Positions 21,901 through 29,521 of a stretch of DNA of 64,000 nt are shown here, piece by piece. Numbering within the stretch: the first letter of the stretch is position 1; the number at the start of each line of letters is the position of its first letter. A model generated the notes under the pieces. That model did not search any database. It was not told the DNA's origin and saw only the letters and a program-made list of their open reading frames with translations. Location of the stretch: assembly GCA_963576735.1 (NCBI GenBank), contig OY755184.1:4402001-4466000 (forward strand), written 5' to 3'. The translations under genes were made by a program, and so were the position numbers. Origin of the DNA: Bedellia somnulentella. Its lineage: Eukaryota > Arthropoda > Insecta > Lepidoptera > Bedelliidae.

Positions 21901-24900
21901 GTATCGTTGGTGATGGGTCTTCAACCGTATCGCTCAAAAACCAATTAAAAAGCCCCATCCATACCCGTCTAGTCGCCTCGTACAACACCCGTGTGGGTAG
22001 ATAGGGGTAGTGACATTCTAAGCCGGCACTATTCATAATAGATTATGAAGCAATTATAATACCATTTATTATGCTGTGTAGTGTCGGCTTAGAATAGCAC
22101 TACCCCATTTCTTCCGGTGGGTGTACGTAAGAGGCGACTAACGGTATTGGGGCTTTTAAGGGATTTTTGGGCGATGCGGTTAGAGACCCATCACCAACGA
22201 TACTTTATTTCTACCATCTTCTCCCCTATCAACTTCCAAATGTGGCTGAGGAGTTCCTAGCTCTGAAGCTCTGGTTACCCCTTTTAGGGATTTATGGCCG
22301 TGAATATATGTATGTATGTGTCACGGAACTTGTCTATCGTCGTCTTCATTATATAACAATGACTACACCGATTATGATACGGACACGAGACGCGCGTTTA
22401 TAATTATTGGTATAATAATTGCTTCATTAATTTATGATATAATTATTCATTGATTTCTCATAGTACAGTTAGGTATGGAATTTATTAAAATATATATACA
22501 AAGCTGTGTAGTGTCGGCGCAGAATAGCACTTACCTAAACAAAAAAAAGAAGTAAAGGAGATTAACTACTTGTTATGCACGTATACGCTGTGGGGTCCAT
22601 ATTGGCTCACATAAACCTCTTCCCCTCTCACATTTCCAAAAGTGGCTAAGGAATTTCAAATTGCTTAGCTCTGGCTACCCCTTCTAGGGATTTACAGCCG
22701 TGACTATATGTATGTATGTATAAACACGCGTCTTGTGGCCGTATCATAATCGGTGTATTCATTGTTATATAATGAAGGCTAGACTAGTTCCGGGACACGT
22801 GGTCTTAAAGTCGGTATAATGAACATTAGATAGATGACACAATGATTATGTGCATAATAAATTGACTTGATCTCTATCGTATAACTTCAATTCTTTGTTG
22901 ATAATCATGATAAATACTCATACTATAATATTAGCTTTTAAATAATAAAATACATACATGCATACATACATATACTCACGGCTAAAAATCCCATAAAGGG
23001 GTAGCCAGAGCTAAGGAATTAGAATTTATATTTATAAAGAATTTAATTACATACATACATACATATACTCACGGCTTTAAATCCCTTAACGGGGTAGCCA
23101 GAGCTTTGGAATAAGAAATTCCTCAGCCACTTTTGGAAGTTGATTGGGGAAAAGATGGTAATAATAAATGTTTTTGGTGACGGGTCTCCAACCGCATCGC
23201 CCAAAAATCACTTAAAAAGCCTCTATACCCTTAGTCGCCTCTTACGATCACCCACGGGTAGAAATGGGGTAGTGTTATTCTAAGCCGACACTACACGGCG
23301 AATTTAATTAGTTTAGAAAAATATAGTATCAGAACACTTATAGGCCAGACTCCTAGACATTGACATTAAATATAATTGGGGATCATGACTATTTACGAGG
23401 GCTGCTATTTATGTATCCGGAACTGGCCACTTACAGAACAATAATTTAAAAAGTAATTACATCATTTAAAAATAGAACTCTTTAGCTTTAGAATACATTT
23501 ATTTTTATGTGACTGTCAATTGTTTTAACATCGTAGCGTCATTTTGAAAATTGCGTGTCTTCACCACCATGGATTTAACTCGTGAACATTTTCGTGCCAT
23601 GATTTTTTACGATTTTCAGCGTGGTCTAACTCAAAAACAGTGCATCGATCAGCTTACTTCAACTTTTGGGGATGAAGCACCCTCAAAGACCACTGTGTAT
23701 CACTGGTTTAGCGAGTTTAATCGTGGACGATCTAAGCTTACTGATGAAATTAAAGAAGGTCGCCCTAAAACGGTCGTTGTACCTCAAAACATCGATGCTG
23801 TCCGGGAACTAATAACTCAAGATCGTCATGTTACATATCGTGAGATAGAGGCATCTCTGGGCATTAGTATGACGAGCATACATAAGATACTTCATGAACA
23901 TTTAGCTGTAAAAAAAATTTGCTCCCGTTGGATTCCGCACAACTTGAGTATTGATCAAAAACAGGCTCGTGTCGATTGGTGCAAAGAAATGTTAAAAAAA
24001 TACAACCGTGGTGCGTCAAAAGCTGTTTATAATATCTACACAGGTGACGAATCTTGGATCTACGCTTACGACCCCGAAACTAAGCAGCAGTCCACGGTGT
24101 GGGTGTTCCAAGATGAGCCGAACCCAACAAAAGTTATTCGTGCAAAAAGCACATTGAAGCAAATGGTCGCTTGTTTTTTTGGTATAAATGGCCATGTAGC
24201 TACAGTGCCTTTAGAGAATCGTAAAACTGTTAATTCGGAGTGGTATACGACCATTTGTTTGCCGGAAGTCTTTGAACAAATAAGAAAGACTAACCGACAA
24301 CGTAGAATCATTCTGCATCACGACAATGCTAGCTGTCACAGGTCGGCCGTCACAACTCAGTTTTTAGAAGCTCAAAAGATCGAATTGACAGGTCATCCGC
24401 CGTACAGCCCTGATTTGGCACCCAATGATTTTTATTTATTTCCAAATGTGAAGAAAAAATTACGTGGTCAACGTTTTTCGAGCCGCGAAGAGGCAGTCGA
24501 TGCGTTCAAAATGCACGTTTTGGAGATACCTCAGTCTGAGTGGAAAAAGTGCTATGAAAATTGGTTTCAACGCATGCAAAAGTGTATAGATCTGAGCGGC
24601 GAATATTTTGAGAAGCAATAAAACCATATTAATTGATATATGTTTGTTTCTTTTTTTTATTCCGGATACATAAATAGCAGCCCTCGTACTTTCAAAGGCC
24701 ATTGAAGAAAAATTGAATTAATTGAATTGAATTGACTATTTACTTTCTACATTATCAACGTAAATAAATTCTTTCAACTTAAAAAAAATTAAGTACTATA
24801 ATATATTTTTAGGGTTCCGTAGCCAAATGGCAAAAACGGGACCCTTATAGATTCGTCATGTCTGTCTGTCTGTCCGTCCGTCCGTCCGTCCGTATGTCAC

Positions 24901-27900
24901 AGCCAGTTTATTCCGAAACTATAAGAACTACATTATTGAAAATTGGTGCGTAGATGTATTCTGTAAACCGCATTAAGATTTTAAAATTAAACCTGAAAAA
25001 AATCCAAAATTTTTAGGGTTCCCCATACATATAACTGAAACTCAAAATTTTTTTTTTCATCAAACCTGTACGTGTGGGGTATCTATCAAAAGGTATTTGA
25101 AAATGATGTTGAGGTTTCTTATATCATTTTTTTCAAAACTGAATAGTTTGCGCGAGAGACTTGTCCAAAGTGGTAAAATGTGTGTCCCCCCCCCGTAACT
25201 TCTAAAATATGGGCATGATAAAACTGAAAAAAATATATGATGTGTATTACTATACAAACTACTAACGAAAATTGGTTTGAATGAGATCTAGCCAGTAGTT
25301 CTATTTTTAAACGTCATAAATCAAATTACTTACCTAATTTATTAATTTCACTGAAATATTACTATGTTACCTACCTGCTGCTAGTGCTGCTACGGAACCC
25401 TTCATTAGCGAGTCCATCTCGCTCTTGGCCGCTTTTAATTATTTTTAATAATTCTGTTTTTCCCTAATTTTTTACTGTTCATTCACTTTCATACGTGGAT
25501 TGAATGCCTTAGTTCTTTTCCATTTCATATTGTCATGATTTCATGCCCTAAATTAATTATTTAATAAAGAAATTCTGTCCGTTACTATACCATGATAAAC
25601 CAATGAATAACTAATTTAATGTTTTTTGACATGAATTCCTCATGTGGGGATTATTACTCATAAATAAAAGATGTTATTAAAGGAAAGAAAAATTTCGACA
25701 CTGGCGGCGACGGGGGCGTATACCCGGAGGTCGCGGGTTCGAACCCCGCCAGTGTCGAAATTTTTCTTTCCTTTAATAACATCTTTTATTTATGAGCAAT
25801 GAATAACTAATTATAAATAAATGAAGCTGTTACTATCCATTTAAGTATAAACACGCATCTCGTGTCCATATCTTAATGGGTAGTTGTTGTTATATAATGA
25901 TATAATCAGCTGATCACCGCGTGCTAGGTGATAGTTGAACGAACGCCTCACGAGTTTCATTCGATGATGCAACTGTTGGAGTTTGGAATCTTAGTGATAT
26001 TCGTTTTTGAATTGAATTTGGTGATTTTGGAATCGATATGAAATACAAATGTAGTAAAGGAATTGTAATATCTCACTTCTTACAATCGATTTGGTTTCCT
26101 GACGAATTTCGACCGGAAGTTTAAACATTAACACATTTTTTGATATCACTTATTTGAGTGCTTATTAAAATGCATGAAATATTGCATAAAACCTAACCTA
26201 ACCTTAAGTGTGATAAAATGTTATTGGTATAACTTTACCTAATACAATATTACTCTTAACATTTGTACATACATATACTCACGGCTGTAAATCCCTAGAA
26301 GGGGTAGCCAGAGCTAAGGAATTAGAAACTCCTCAACCACTTTTTGAAAGTTGAGTGGAGTAAAGATGGTAAAATAAAGGTTATTGGTGATGGGTCTCCA
26401 ACCGCATCGCCCAAAAATCTCTTAAAAGCCCCAATACCGTTAGTCGCCTCTTACGTACACCCACCGGAAGAAATAGGGTAGTGCTATTCTAAGCCGACAC
26501 TACACAGCAAATATTTATAACAAACAATAACTTAACATTTGTAAATCAAATAATAAGATACAATCAGTGAACTAATAGAAATTATATCAATCTATTGTTT
26601 TACGGCTTTCACTGTTTGCCTATACGCGTATTCAAAGTAGAGGGCAGGCTCATCGCAGCTTTGTAAAGAATATACAGCTACGAAATTATGGTGTTATATT
26701 TGTGTTATTTTTAAAATTTATAACTTTTTCAACCACTGCTCACCCGTTATGAATAGTTAGCTTTCGATTGTGTAGGAATTTTCATGATCGGTTCAGTGTT
26801 TCGAAGGTAAGCCCTTACAAACTCAGTATATAAGTATAATTATTACAACGAATATAATGTTATTTGCAGGTGAATACGCAGGTTTCGATGAAAACGAGCC
26901 CACATCTCGCTCGGGCGGCAAAGGTCTGGTTATCCGAAGACTGAAGGAACAGCACGGGTACCAACGGGTCATCATGATTGGAGATGGCGCCACAGATGCC
27001 GAGGCATCGCCGCCTGCTGATGGATTTATTGGTGAGGATTCCATTTAAGAAAGATATTTTTTTTTTTATTTTCTTCTAAACAATGAACAATGTAAAAAAA
27101 GTAATTAGAGCCGTGTGTCTTCAAAACTTAATTTAAAACTGACAGAAATCAACTCACATGACAAAGTACAACTTAGCCATTTGGGTTTCCTCACGATGTT
27201 TTCCCTCACCGTTAGCAACCATGATAAATTAAACACACATATGACTTTAGAAAAGACAAATTGGTGTAGGCCCGACGCGGAATTCGAACCCTCATCGTCT
27301 GCACGATACGCGGTGTTCTATATCAGGTTAATTCAAAATAGTATATTACGATAGATTATTAGCTGTGTAGTGTCGGCTTCGAATAGCACTACCCTATTTC
27401 TTCCGGTGGGTGTACGTAAGAGGCGACTAAGGATATTGGGGCTTTTTAAGGGATTTTTGGGCGATGCGGTTGGAGACCCATCACCAACAACCTTTATTCT
27501 ACCATCTTTTACCTACTCAAATTCCAAAAGTGGCTGAGAAATTTCCAATTTCTCAGCTCTGGCTACCCCTTTTAGGGATTTATAGCCGTGAGTATATGTA
27601 TGTATGTATGTATATTACGAAAGCCAAATTCGACAACAACTTGAAGTTAAATTATTATTGGGGAAAAATAAAGCATAATTTTATTGCTACTCATATAAAA
27701 CTAAACTCACGGCTTTTCTAAAAAGGGTAGACAGACTTTCGGAATCATATATGATTGTCGTTTGGTTGGATGTTGCTCAAATTATATGTTGCTCAATAAA
27801 GTGTCGCACACTCGTAGCAAATAACTAGAATTAGAAAGTAGAAAAAAATATAGTTCATGTATCATCATCGTTTATTTAGTAAACGTTCATTTTGATAAAC

Positions 27901-28107
27901 ATACACCCTTTTACGTTTTGAAAACGATGAGGAAAGCATAACAAACTGTCTTCTTAAAACATATTTTATTTTTATTTCAATACTAATCGAATATGTTATA
28001 TTTCAGGGTTCGGAGGTAATGTGATGCGAGAGGAAGTTTCCAAAAGAGCTTCGTGGTATGTGACCGACTTCCAAGATCTCATCTCCGCGCTCAACTTGAC
28101 TAAGTGA
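9931..28107 (+). CDS. PSPH: Phosphoserine phosphatase, six exons, 252 aa
   Basis: Catalyses the last step of serine synthesis, O-phospho-L-serine to serine; cytosolic HAD-superfamily enzyme (Drosophila orthologue astray/aay). Coding exons: 9931-9944, 13872-14072, 19467-19601, 19986-20131, 26870-27031, 28007-28107. All junctions are GT-AG and the sum is 759 nt with no stop. HAD motif I is D45-V-D47-S-T. Motif II is VSGG with S134. Motif III is K183 in SGGKG. Motif IV is GDGATD at 203-208. The core aligns from memory with human PSPH (225 aa) along its length. The extra ~25 N-terminal residues come partly from the 14-nt first exon; M26 is an alternative start. Exon 1 is the least certain exon (ATGGCCCTTTACAG then GTGTGT), but its phase fits. 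Introns of 3.9, 5.4, 0.4, 6.7 and 1.0 kb are mostly repeats. The catalytic residues are intact, so the gene is probably functional. Confidence 0.93.
10265..10412 (+). mobile_element. 5'-truncated, diverged SINE-A
   Basis: Begins near ACACCCATCACCAAAATCC and runs to CTAGGGATTTATAGCCGTGAG, so only the 3' half is present. A further scrap (CTCTGGCTACCCCTTTTCGGG) lies at 10161-10181. Both are in PSPH intron 1. Confidence 0.6.
10535..10592 (-). mobile_element. SINE-A fragment
   Basis: Minus-oriented scrap: GGAATTCCTCAGCCACTTTA then GAACTTGAGTGGG and AAAGATGG. The two ends of the element are missing. Confidence 0.55.
10638..10896 (+). mobile_element. Full-length SINE-A copy
   Basis: Complete from GTTGTGTAGTGTCGG to the GTATATGTATGT tail. 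TAATAATTG occurs just before the 5' end and again just after the tail, a likely target-site duplication. Lies in PSPH intron 1. Confidence 0.9.
11431..11623 (-). mobile_element. SINE-A copy, subfamily 2
   Basis: Minus copy from CATACATATATTCACGGCC to GGCACTACACGGC. It belongs to the group with CACCCGTGGGAAGAAAGGG and GTCGCTCTTACG-type wording instead of the TACACCCACCGG seen in subfamily 1. Lies in PSPH intron 1. Confidence 0.85.
11624..13671. other. PSPH: PSPH intron 1, nothing further recognised
   Basis: About 2 kb of intron without a repeat family that recurs in this window and without exon-like sequence. Confidence 0.5.
13672..13790 (-). mobile_element. Decayed SINE-A relic
   Basis: Fragments AGAAGTTGACTGAGGAAAA, GTAATGGCTCCAGCCATGTC and TTAAGTCGCGTCTAAC follow the order of a minus-strand SINE-A. 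No terminus survives. Confidence 0.45.
14098..14120 (+). repeat. Intronic duplicate of the PSPH catalytic segment
   Basis: Positions 14098-14120 repeat 13990-14012 of PSPH exon 2 with 22 of 23 bases identical (G to C at one site). The copied segment is the one encoding the DVDST catalytic motif. It lies 26 bp after the exon 2 donor site. Confidence 0.8.
14121..14205 (+). mobile_element. 3' end of a decayed SINE-T
   Basis: TCACGTGATGATCAGTAGTA, TTAGTACCTCTGCCAACC and ACGGCGAGAATG match the last ~80 bp of the SINE-T family, with a mutated hairpin (CCTCTACGGTTG). Confidence 0.55.
14791..14983. mobile_element. MITE-like element with terminal inverted repeats
   Basis: AGAGCTTATTCCATT at the left end reappears inverted (AATGGAATAAGCTCT) at the right end. 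The element is flanked by TTAA on the left and TTAG on the right. Internally it has TCTGAATTCAGA, a 12-bp palindrome, and further CTGAATTCAGA and TTATTCCACTA repeats. No coding capacity. A second, right-truncated copy is at 32334-32425. It may be non-autonomous and driven by a TTAA-targeting transposase, but the flank match is imperfect. Confidence 0.65.
15005..15142 (+). mobile_element. Decayed SINE-T, 5'-truncated
   Basis: TTAGTCATGTGACAGTGTAA, GCACGTGATGTTCAGAAGTA and ACCCTTTCGGGGATAAACGG are in SINE-T order. It starts directly to the right of the MITE. Confidence 0.6.
15672..16165 (+). mobile_element. LINE-C 3' end split by a SINE-T insertion
   Basis: Left part 15672-15739 (GCATGTATGAACATATTGAT ... 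CGAGAGGTTTCCCA) and right part 16106-16165 (CGAGAGGTTTCCCAGGATCC ... TCTGCCTACC) are two halves of one non-LTR retrotransposon 3' end. The interrupting SINE-T at 15740-16105 duplicated 15 bp of it. Confidence 0.8.
15740..16105 (-). mobile_element. Full-length SINE-T with tRNA-derived head
   Basis: Read on the minus strand the 5' end holds an A-box (TAGTCCAGTGGG) and a B-box (GAGTTCCAATCC) of a pol III promoter. The 3' end has CCCCTTCGGGG, GGCGTGAACG and a TTATG-type tail. Flanking 15-bp target duplication TCGAGAGGTTTCCCA at 15725-15739 and 16106-16120. 366 bp; a clean reference copy of the family. Confidence 0.9.
16166..17048. other. PSPH: PSPH intron 2, nothing recognised
   Basis: AT-rich; contains short homopolymer runs but no family seen elsewhere here. 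Confidence 0.5.
17068..17199 (-). mobile_element. SINE-P fold-back copy 1
   Basis: Arms 17103-17142 and 17160-17199 are inverted with one mismatch over 40 bp. The 17-bp loop ends in tRNA T-arm sequence (TTCCCGCCTGTGTCG). To the left is the family tail (TTTGTTCATGAAAACC ... GGGATTATCACTAA). Near-identical CAACGAGATGG and CAATGAGATGG flank both sides, an eroded target duplication. Confidence 0.75.
17221..18110. other. PSPH: PSPH intron 2, nothing recognised
   Basis: AT-rich intron sequence. Small frames present look random. Confidence 0.5.
18111..18173 (+). mobile_element. 5'-truncated SINE-A (3' 60 bp)
   Basis: Only GCTCTGGCTACCCCGTTAAG, the GGGATTTATAGCCGTGAG end and the tail are present. 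Notably the loop is GTTAA rather than TTCTA while the CCC/GGG stem is kept. Confidence 0.8.
18463..18710 (-). mobile_element. SINE-A nested in an older SINE-A
   Basis: Complete minus copy, ACATACATAC to CACTACACAGC. AACATATT flanks both sides. The flanks (TTCAACCGCATTTGGGAGTT, GAGTGAGGAACATATT, then TTGTAAAAAAATA) look like a decayed minus SINE-A that received the insertion. Confidence 0.9.
18719..19466. other. PSPH: PSPH intron 2, nothing recognised
   Basis: No repeat family recognised; ends at the acceptor TATTTCAG of exon 3. Confidence 0.5.
20327..20362 (+). mobile_element. 3' end of a common lepidopteran LINE
   Basis: GAGACCTATGTCCAGCAGTG followed by GACGTCTGTTGGCTGATTAT is a string I know as the 3' end of a widespread lepidopteran non-LTR element. 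A related, opposite-strand piece lies at 39500-39645. Confidence 0.6.
20466..20640 (-). mobile_element. LINE-C 3' end
   Basis: Minus strand: begins with the tail ACATACATATACTCACGCC, then CCCATTGGGGTAGGCAGAG (the hairpin and CTCTGCCTACCCC), then ACATCCATCAATC and GCTCTTTTATTCTTCATAC, which correspond to the RT C-terminal coding end seen in other copies. Confidence 0.8.
21048..21350 (+). mobile_element. SINE-P fold-back copy 2
   Basis: The left part is a minus-oriented head and body (21048-21145) and the right part is a plus-oriented body and tail (about 21217-21350). Their ~78-bp inverted arms carry tRNA-derived sequence. TATGCGGAAATGC (21035-21047) and TATGAGGAAATGC (21351-21363) flank the whole unit, a 13-bp target duplication with one mismatch, so the fold-back inserted as one piece. 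Confidence 0.85.
21074..21145 (-). other. tRNA-like 72-nt head of SINE-P
   Basis: On the minus strand, GACACGG and CTGTGTC pair as a 7-bp acceptor stem, GCTC/GAGC as the D stem, and the T arm is ACGGGTTCGATTCCCGC. The anticodon stem is poor (only CGGG/CCCG with an 8-nt loop), so it is a tRNA-derived pol III head rather than a working tRNA gene. Confidence 0.7.
21611..21783 (+). repeat. H repeat, left arm of a large hairpin
   Basis: Unclassified dispersed sequence (AATGAAGCAATTATAATGCC ... CGTCTCGTGTCCGTATCATA). It recurs inverted at 22320-22490 and in direct or partial form at 22043-22070, 22720-22800 and 25570-25905. Confidence 0.7.
21784..22031 (-). mobile_element. SINE-A, subfamily 2, hairpin left arm
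   Basis: Minus copy from ACATACATACATATATTCAC to AGCCGGCACT. Its 3' half (21784-21918) is mirrored almost perfectly in the plus copy at 22186-22319. Its 5' half (CCCGTGTGGGTAGATAGGGG) is not mirrored. Confidence 0.88.
22073..22319 (+). mobile_element. Chimeric SINE-A, hairpin right arm
   Basis: 5' half has subfamily 1 wording (CTTCCGGTGGGTGTACGTAA). 3' half has subfamily 2 wording (ACCAACGATACTTTATTTCT, TTTATGGCCGTGAATATATG), identical to the opposite-strand copy next door. The switch is near 22186. Confidence 0.88.
22320..22490 (-). repeat. H repeat, right arm of the hairpin
   Basis: Inverse of 21611-21783, continuing the inverted identity from the SINE-A: ACGGACACGAGACGCGCG, TAATTGCTTCATTAATTTAT and GATTTCTCATAGTACAGTTA match the left arm with a few differences. 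Confidence 0.7.
22503..22717 (+). mobile_element. SINE-A with replaced centre
   Basis: 5' end (GCTGTGTAGTGTCGGCGCAG) and 3' half (CACATTTCCAAAAGTGGCTA onward) are SINE-A. About 80 bp between (22545-22620) is unrelated. Confidence 0.75.
22720..22800 (+). repeat. H repeat, third copy
   Basis: AAACACGCGTCTTGTGGCCG, TATCATAATCGGTGTATTCA and TTGTTATATAATGAAGGC match the H repeat in the 21.6-22.5 kb hairpin. Confidence 0.65.
22949..23022 (-). mobile_element. SINE-A 3' fragment
   Basis: Tail plus CTCACGGCTAAAAATCCC, AGGGGTAGCCAGAGC and AAGGAATTAGAATT, then it stops; a 5'-truncated copy directly beside the next one. Confidence 0.75.
23050..23299 (-). mobile_element. Full-length SINE-A with 11-bp target duplication
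   Basis: Complete minus copy. GAATTTAATTA at 23039-23049 is repeated at 23300-23310. Hairpin variant CCCTTAACGGGG. Confidence 0.93.
23396..24686 (+). mobile_element. Intact mariner-family DNA transposon
   Basis: A 1291-bp element with 27-bp perfect terminal inverted repeats (23396-23422 and 24660-24686, starting CGAGGGCTGCTATTTATG) and flanking TA on both sides (23394-23395, 24687-24688), the mariner target duplication. It contains one open transposase frame. It lies in PSPH intron 4. Perfect ends and an unbroken frame point to a recent arrival. Confidence 0.96.
23569..24621 (+). CDS. Mariner transposase, 350 aa, DD34D
   Basis: Cut-and-paste transposase. ATG at 23569 in CACCATGG context is preferred over the upstream in-frame TTG. 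N-terminal ~120 residues form the paired-like helix-turn-helix DNA-binding region (TTVYHWFSEF around 41-50, GRP at 64-66). The linker motif is WIPHNLS at 121-127. Catalytic acids are D160 (TGDESW), D252 (HHDNASCH) and D287, with exactly 34 residues between the last two; YSPDLAPND is at 279-287. Length matches the usual 345-350 aa. No stop or frameshift, so it could still be active. I do not assign a mariner subfamily. Confidence 0.96.
   Translation: MDLTREHFRAMIFYDFQRGLTQKQCIDQLTSTFGDEAPSKTTVYHWFSEFNRGRSKLTDEIKEGRPKTVVVPQNIDAVRELITQDRHVTYREIEASLGISMTSIHKILHEHLAVKKICSRWIPHNLSIDQKQARVDWCKEMLKKYNRGASKAVYNIYTGDESWIYAYDPETKQQSTVWVFQDEPNPTKVIRAKSTLKQMVACFFGINGHVATVPLENRKTVNSEWYTTICLPEVFEQIRKTNRQRRIILHHDNASCHRSAVTTQFLEAQKIELTGHPPYSPDLAPNDFYLFPNVKKKLRGQRFSSREEAVDAFKMHVLEIPQSEWKKCYENWFQRMQKCIDLSGEYFEKQ
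24811..25432. mobile_element. Common lepidopteran non-autonomous element
   Basis: Starts AGGGTTCCGTAGCC and ends with its inverse, GCTACGGAACCCT, plus CATTAGCGAGTCCATCTCGC. Near the left end is a (GTCT)n(GTCC)n microsatellite at about 24862-24893. I recognise this wording from many moth and butterfly genomes. No coding frame. Confidence 0.75.
25570..25905 (+). repeat. H repeat interrupted by SINE-P
   Basis: Left piece TTACTATACCATGATAAACC and right pieces AAATGAAGCTGTTACTATCC and AAACACGCATCTCGTGTCCA match the H repeat. The SINE-P at 25617-25796 interrupts it. Confidence 0.6.
25617..25796 (-). mobile_element. SINE-P fold-back copy 3, perfect 51-bp palindrome
   Basis: Arms 25657-25707 and 25746-25796 are perfectly complementary over 51 bp around a 38-nt loop of tRNA-derived sequence (GGTCGCGGGTTCGAACC). 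The family tail lies at 25617-25656. CAATGAATAACTAATT at 25601-25616 is repeated at 25797-25812, a 16-bp target duplication, so tail and palindrome inserted together. Confidence 0.92.
25906..26264. other. PSPH: PSPH intron 4, nothing recognised
   Basis: Non-repetitive by eye; no exon-like signal. Confidence 0.45.
26265..26508 (-). mobile_element. Full-length SINE-A
   Basis: Minus copy, GTACATACATATACTC to CACTACACAGC. CTTAACATTTGTA left of the tail recurs at 26531-26543, so the target duplication seems to enclose about 22 extra bases beyond the usual 5' end. Confidence 0.9.
26636..26690 (-). mobile_element. SINE-T scrap
   Basis: GTAGAGGGCAGGCTCATCGC then AGCTTTGTAAAGAATATAC resembles the middle of SINE-T (GGGGGCAGGCCTATCGCC). 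Very short, weak. Confidence 0.3.
27153..27328 (-). mobile_element. SINE-T head portion
   Basis: Minus orientation: CACATGACAAAGTACAACTT, TTTCCTCACGATGTTTTCCC, then the B-box complement GGAATTCGAACCC and GCGGTGTTCTA. The LINE-like 3' end is missing. Lies in PSPH intron 5. Confidence 0.8.
27352..27610 (+). mobile_element. SINE-A with target duplication and extra 5' bases
   Basis: TATATTACGA at 27342-27351 is repeated at 27611-27620. Between the left repeat and the family start GCTGTGTAG are ten extra bases (TAGATTATTA) not found in other copies. Confidence 0.92.
27706..27750 (-). mobile_element. SINE-A 3' scrap
   Basis: CTCACGGCTTTTCTAAAAAG, GGTAGACAGACTTTCGGAA keeps the order of a minus SINE-A/LINE-C tail; too short to say which. 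Confidence 0.4.
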
Positions 28108-29513
28108 ATTTGATTTTTTCACGCCATTAATTAATCTAACTATATATATCATCAAAAACATTTTATCATTGTCATTTTTTTTAAATACTTTGTGAGTGTC
28201 ACAAATTATTGGATAAATTATGGAAATGGAGGAAAGAAGACAGCCTTAGACTTAAAGAATTACACTACCAACTTGTAAGTAAAATAATTTCAGGTTTTAT
28301 GTTTTATTAATTTATTATGTAAAAACCTCTTGCCTCCACCATCCATTAAGGAATTCTTAGTTCGTGAAGTCTACAATAATGAATTGGTGTTTCTTAACAA
28401 AGCATAAAAAAGTGCCTAACCAAGATTTTGATGTGACATTAATTAATTGCATTAAAATTATATGTGACATATTAAACTAAATTGTAATATAATTGAATGT
28501 TTTAGACTATCGAATTTTATTACATATGTTGTGATGTCTGTACTAAAAGTACTTTTTATTGTTTTTCATTGTTATTAATACCTTGTGTATATTGTAATGA
28601 AATAAGTATTTCTTCTTGAATTCTTATATTGTTAACTACTTAAAATACTAAGTATTTTTAAAATTATTTTGTGGTGTTGTATACTGAGTCTTCCATTTCA
28701 CTGTTCATTCTGTTATAGCTTTTAAATATTCACATTTATTATATTTAAGCCATCCAGTGTAAGCTGAGACCTCGTTAGTTTAATTTAATTAAGAATGAAA
28801 CATCAACATATACAGGAGTTCTAATCGCCAAAACAGCAAAAATAATTTCGTGCGCATCTCTTCTAACTCCTACTAACATCAATTTCTTTCCCGCTCGCAC
28901 AAACGATAGTTCAATTTTGATCTGTGTATTATGTCCGTATATATTTATATATTGAACATAATTCATTGAATAAGCTTCGTTTGACTTTCAGATGCGAGAG
29001 TAACATGAATATATTTTAGAAGAGATACGACAAAATTATCATTGTCGACGTCTTGGTAACTACACCCTCTGGTTCTAGTACAATTTTTAAATAAAGCTAT
29101 GAATTTATTTTTATCATTATTATTAGAAATTGAATATTTATATGAATAACGTATTAATAATGTTTGTGATTTCTCTGTGCCTAGAATGTTAAAAGTGAAT
29201 TTTATTGATGTTAAAAATAATAGGCTATTTTATTTATTGTAATTATTATGCTGTATATAGATTTTAGTTTGTAAAAGTATGGTGTGTCCAAACGGCTGTG
29301 TACTGCTTAGTATTAAGACAGATAATATAGTTTTATGGAACAAATCTAATGTTTTTTATTCCTATTAAGAAGAAATTTGATCCTAAAAATCATGGGATGT
29401 GTTTTTTTGTACATCGTATAAATTTTTAGGCCTGGTATTTTTTGTATCCACTTTTTGCCTAGTCATTGAGTTTACTCACTTCAAAGGGTACATGTATTTC
29501 GCTGCGTTTGTTG
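28108..29513 (+). other. PSPH: PSPH 3' untranslated region and flank
   Basis: AT-rich sequence after the TGA. No recognised repeats. An AATAAA at 29090-29095 is one plausible polyadenylation signal, giving a ~1-kb 3' UTR; earlier AT-rich variants exist, so the transcript end is not fixed. Confidence 0.4.
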
Positions 29514-29521
29514 TAGAGTTT

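Noticed and set aside
21701..22403. Two opposite-strand ORFs with an identical ~72-aa peptide (DPSPTILYFYHLL...), and similar peptides in many other small frames across the window
   Set aside because: They are translations of SINE-A copies. The shared peptide reflects the repeat and the inverted duplication; frames start and stop at random and appear in copies on both strands.
23551..23568. Upstream TTG start adding six residues to the mariner transposase
   Set aside because: ATG at 23569 has strong context and gives the usual family length.
24862..24893. Tetranucleotide (GTCT/GTCC) run as an independent feature
   Set aside because: It is an internal part of the common lepidopteran element at 24811-25432.
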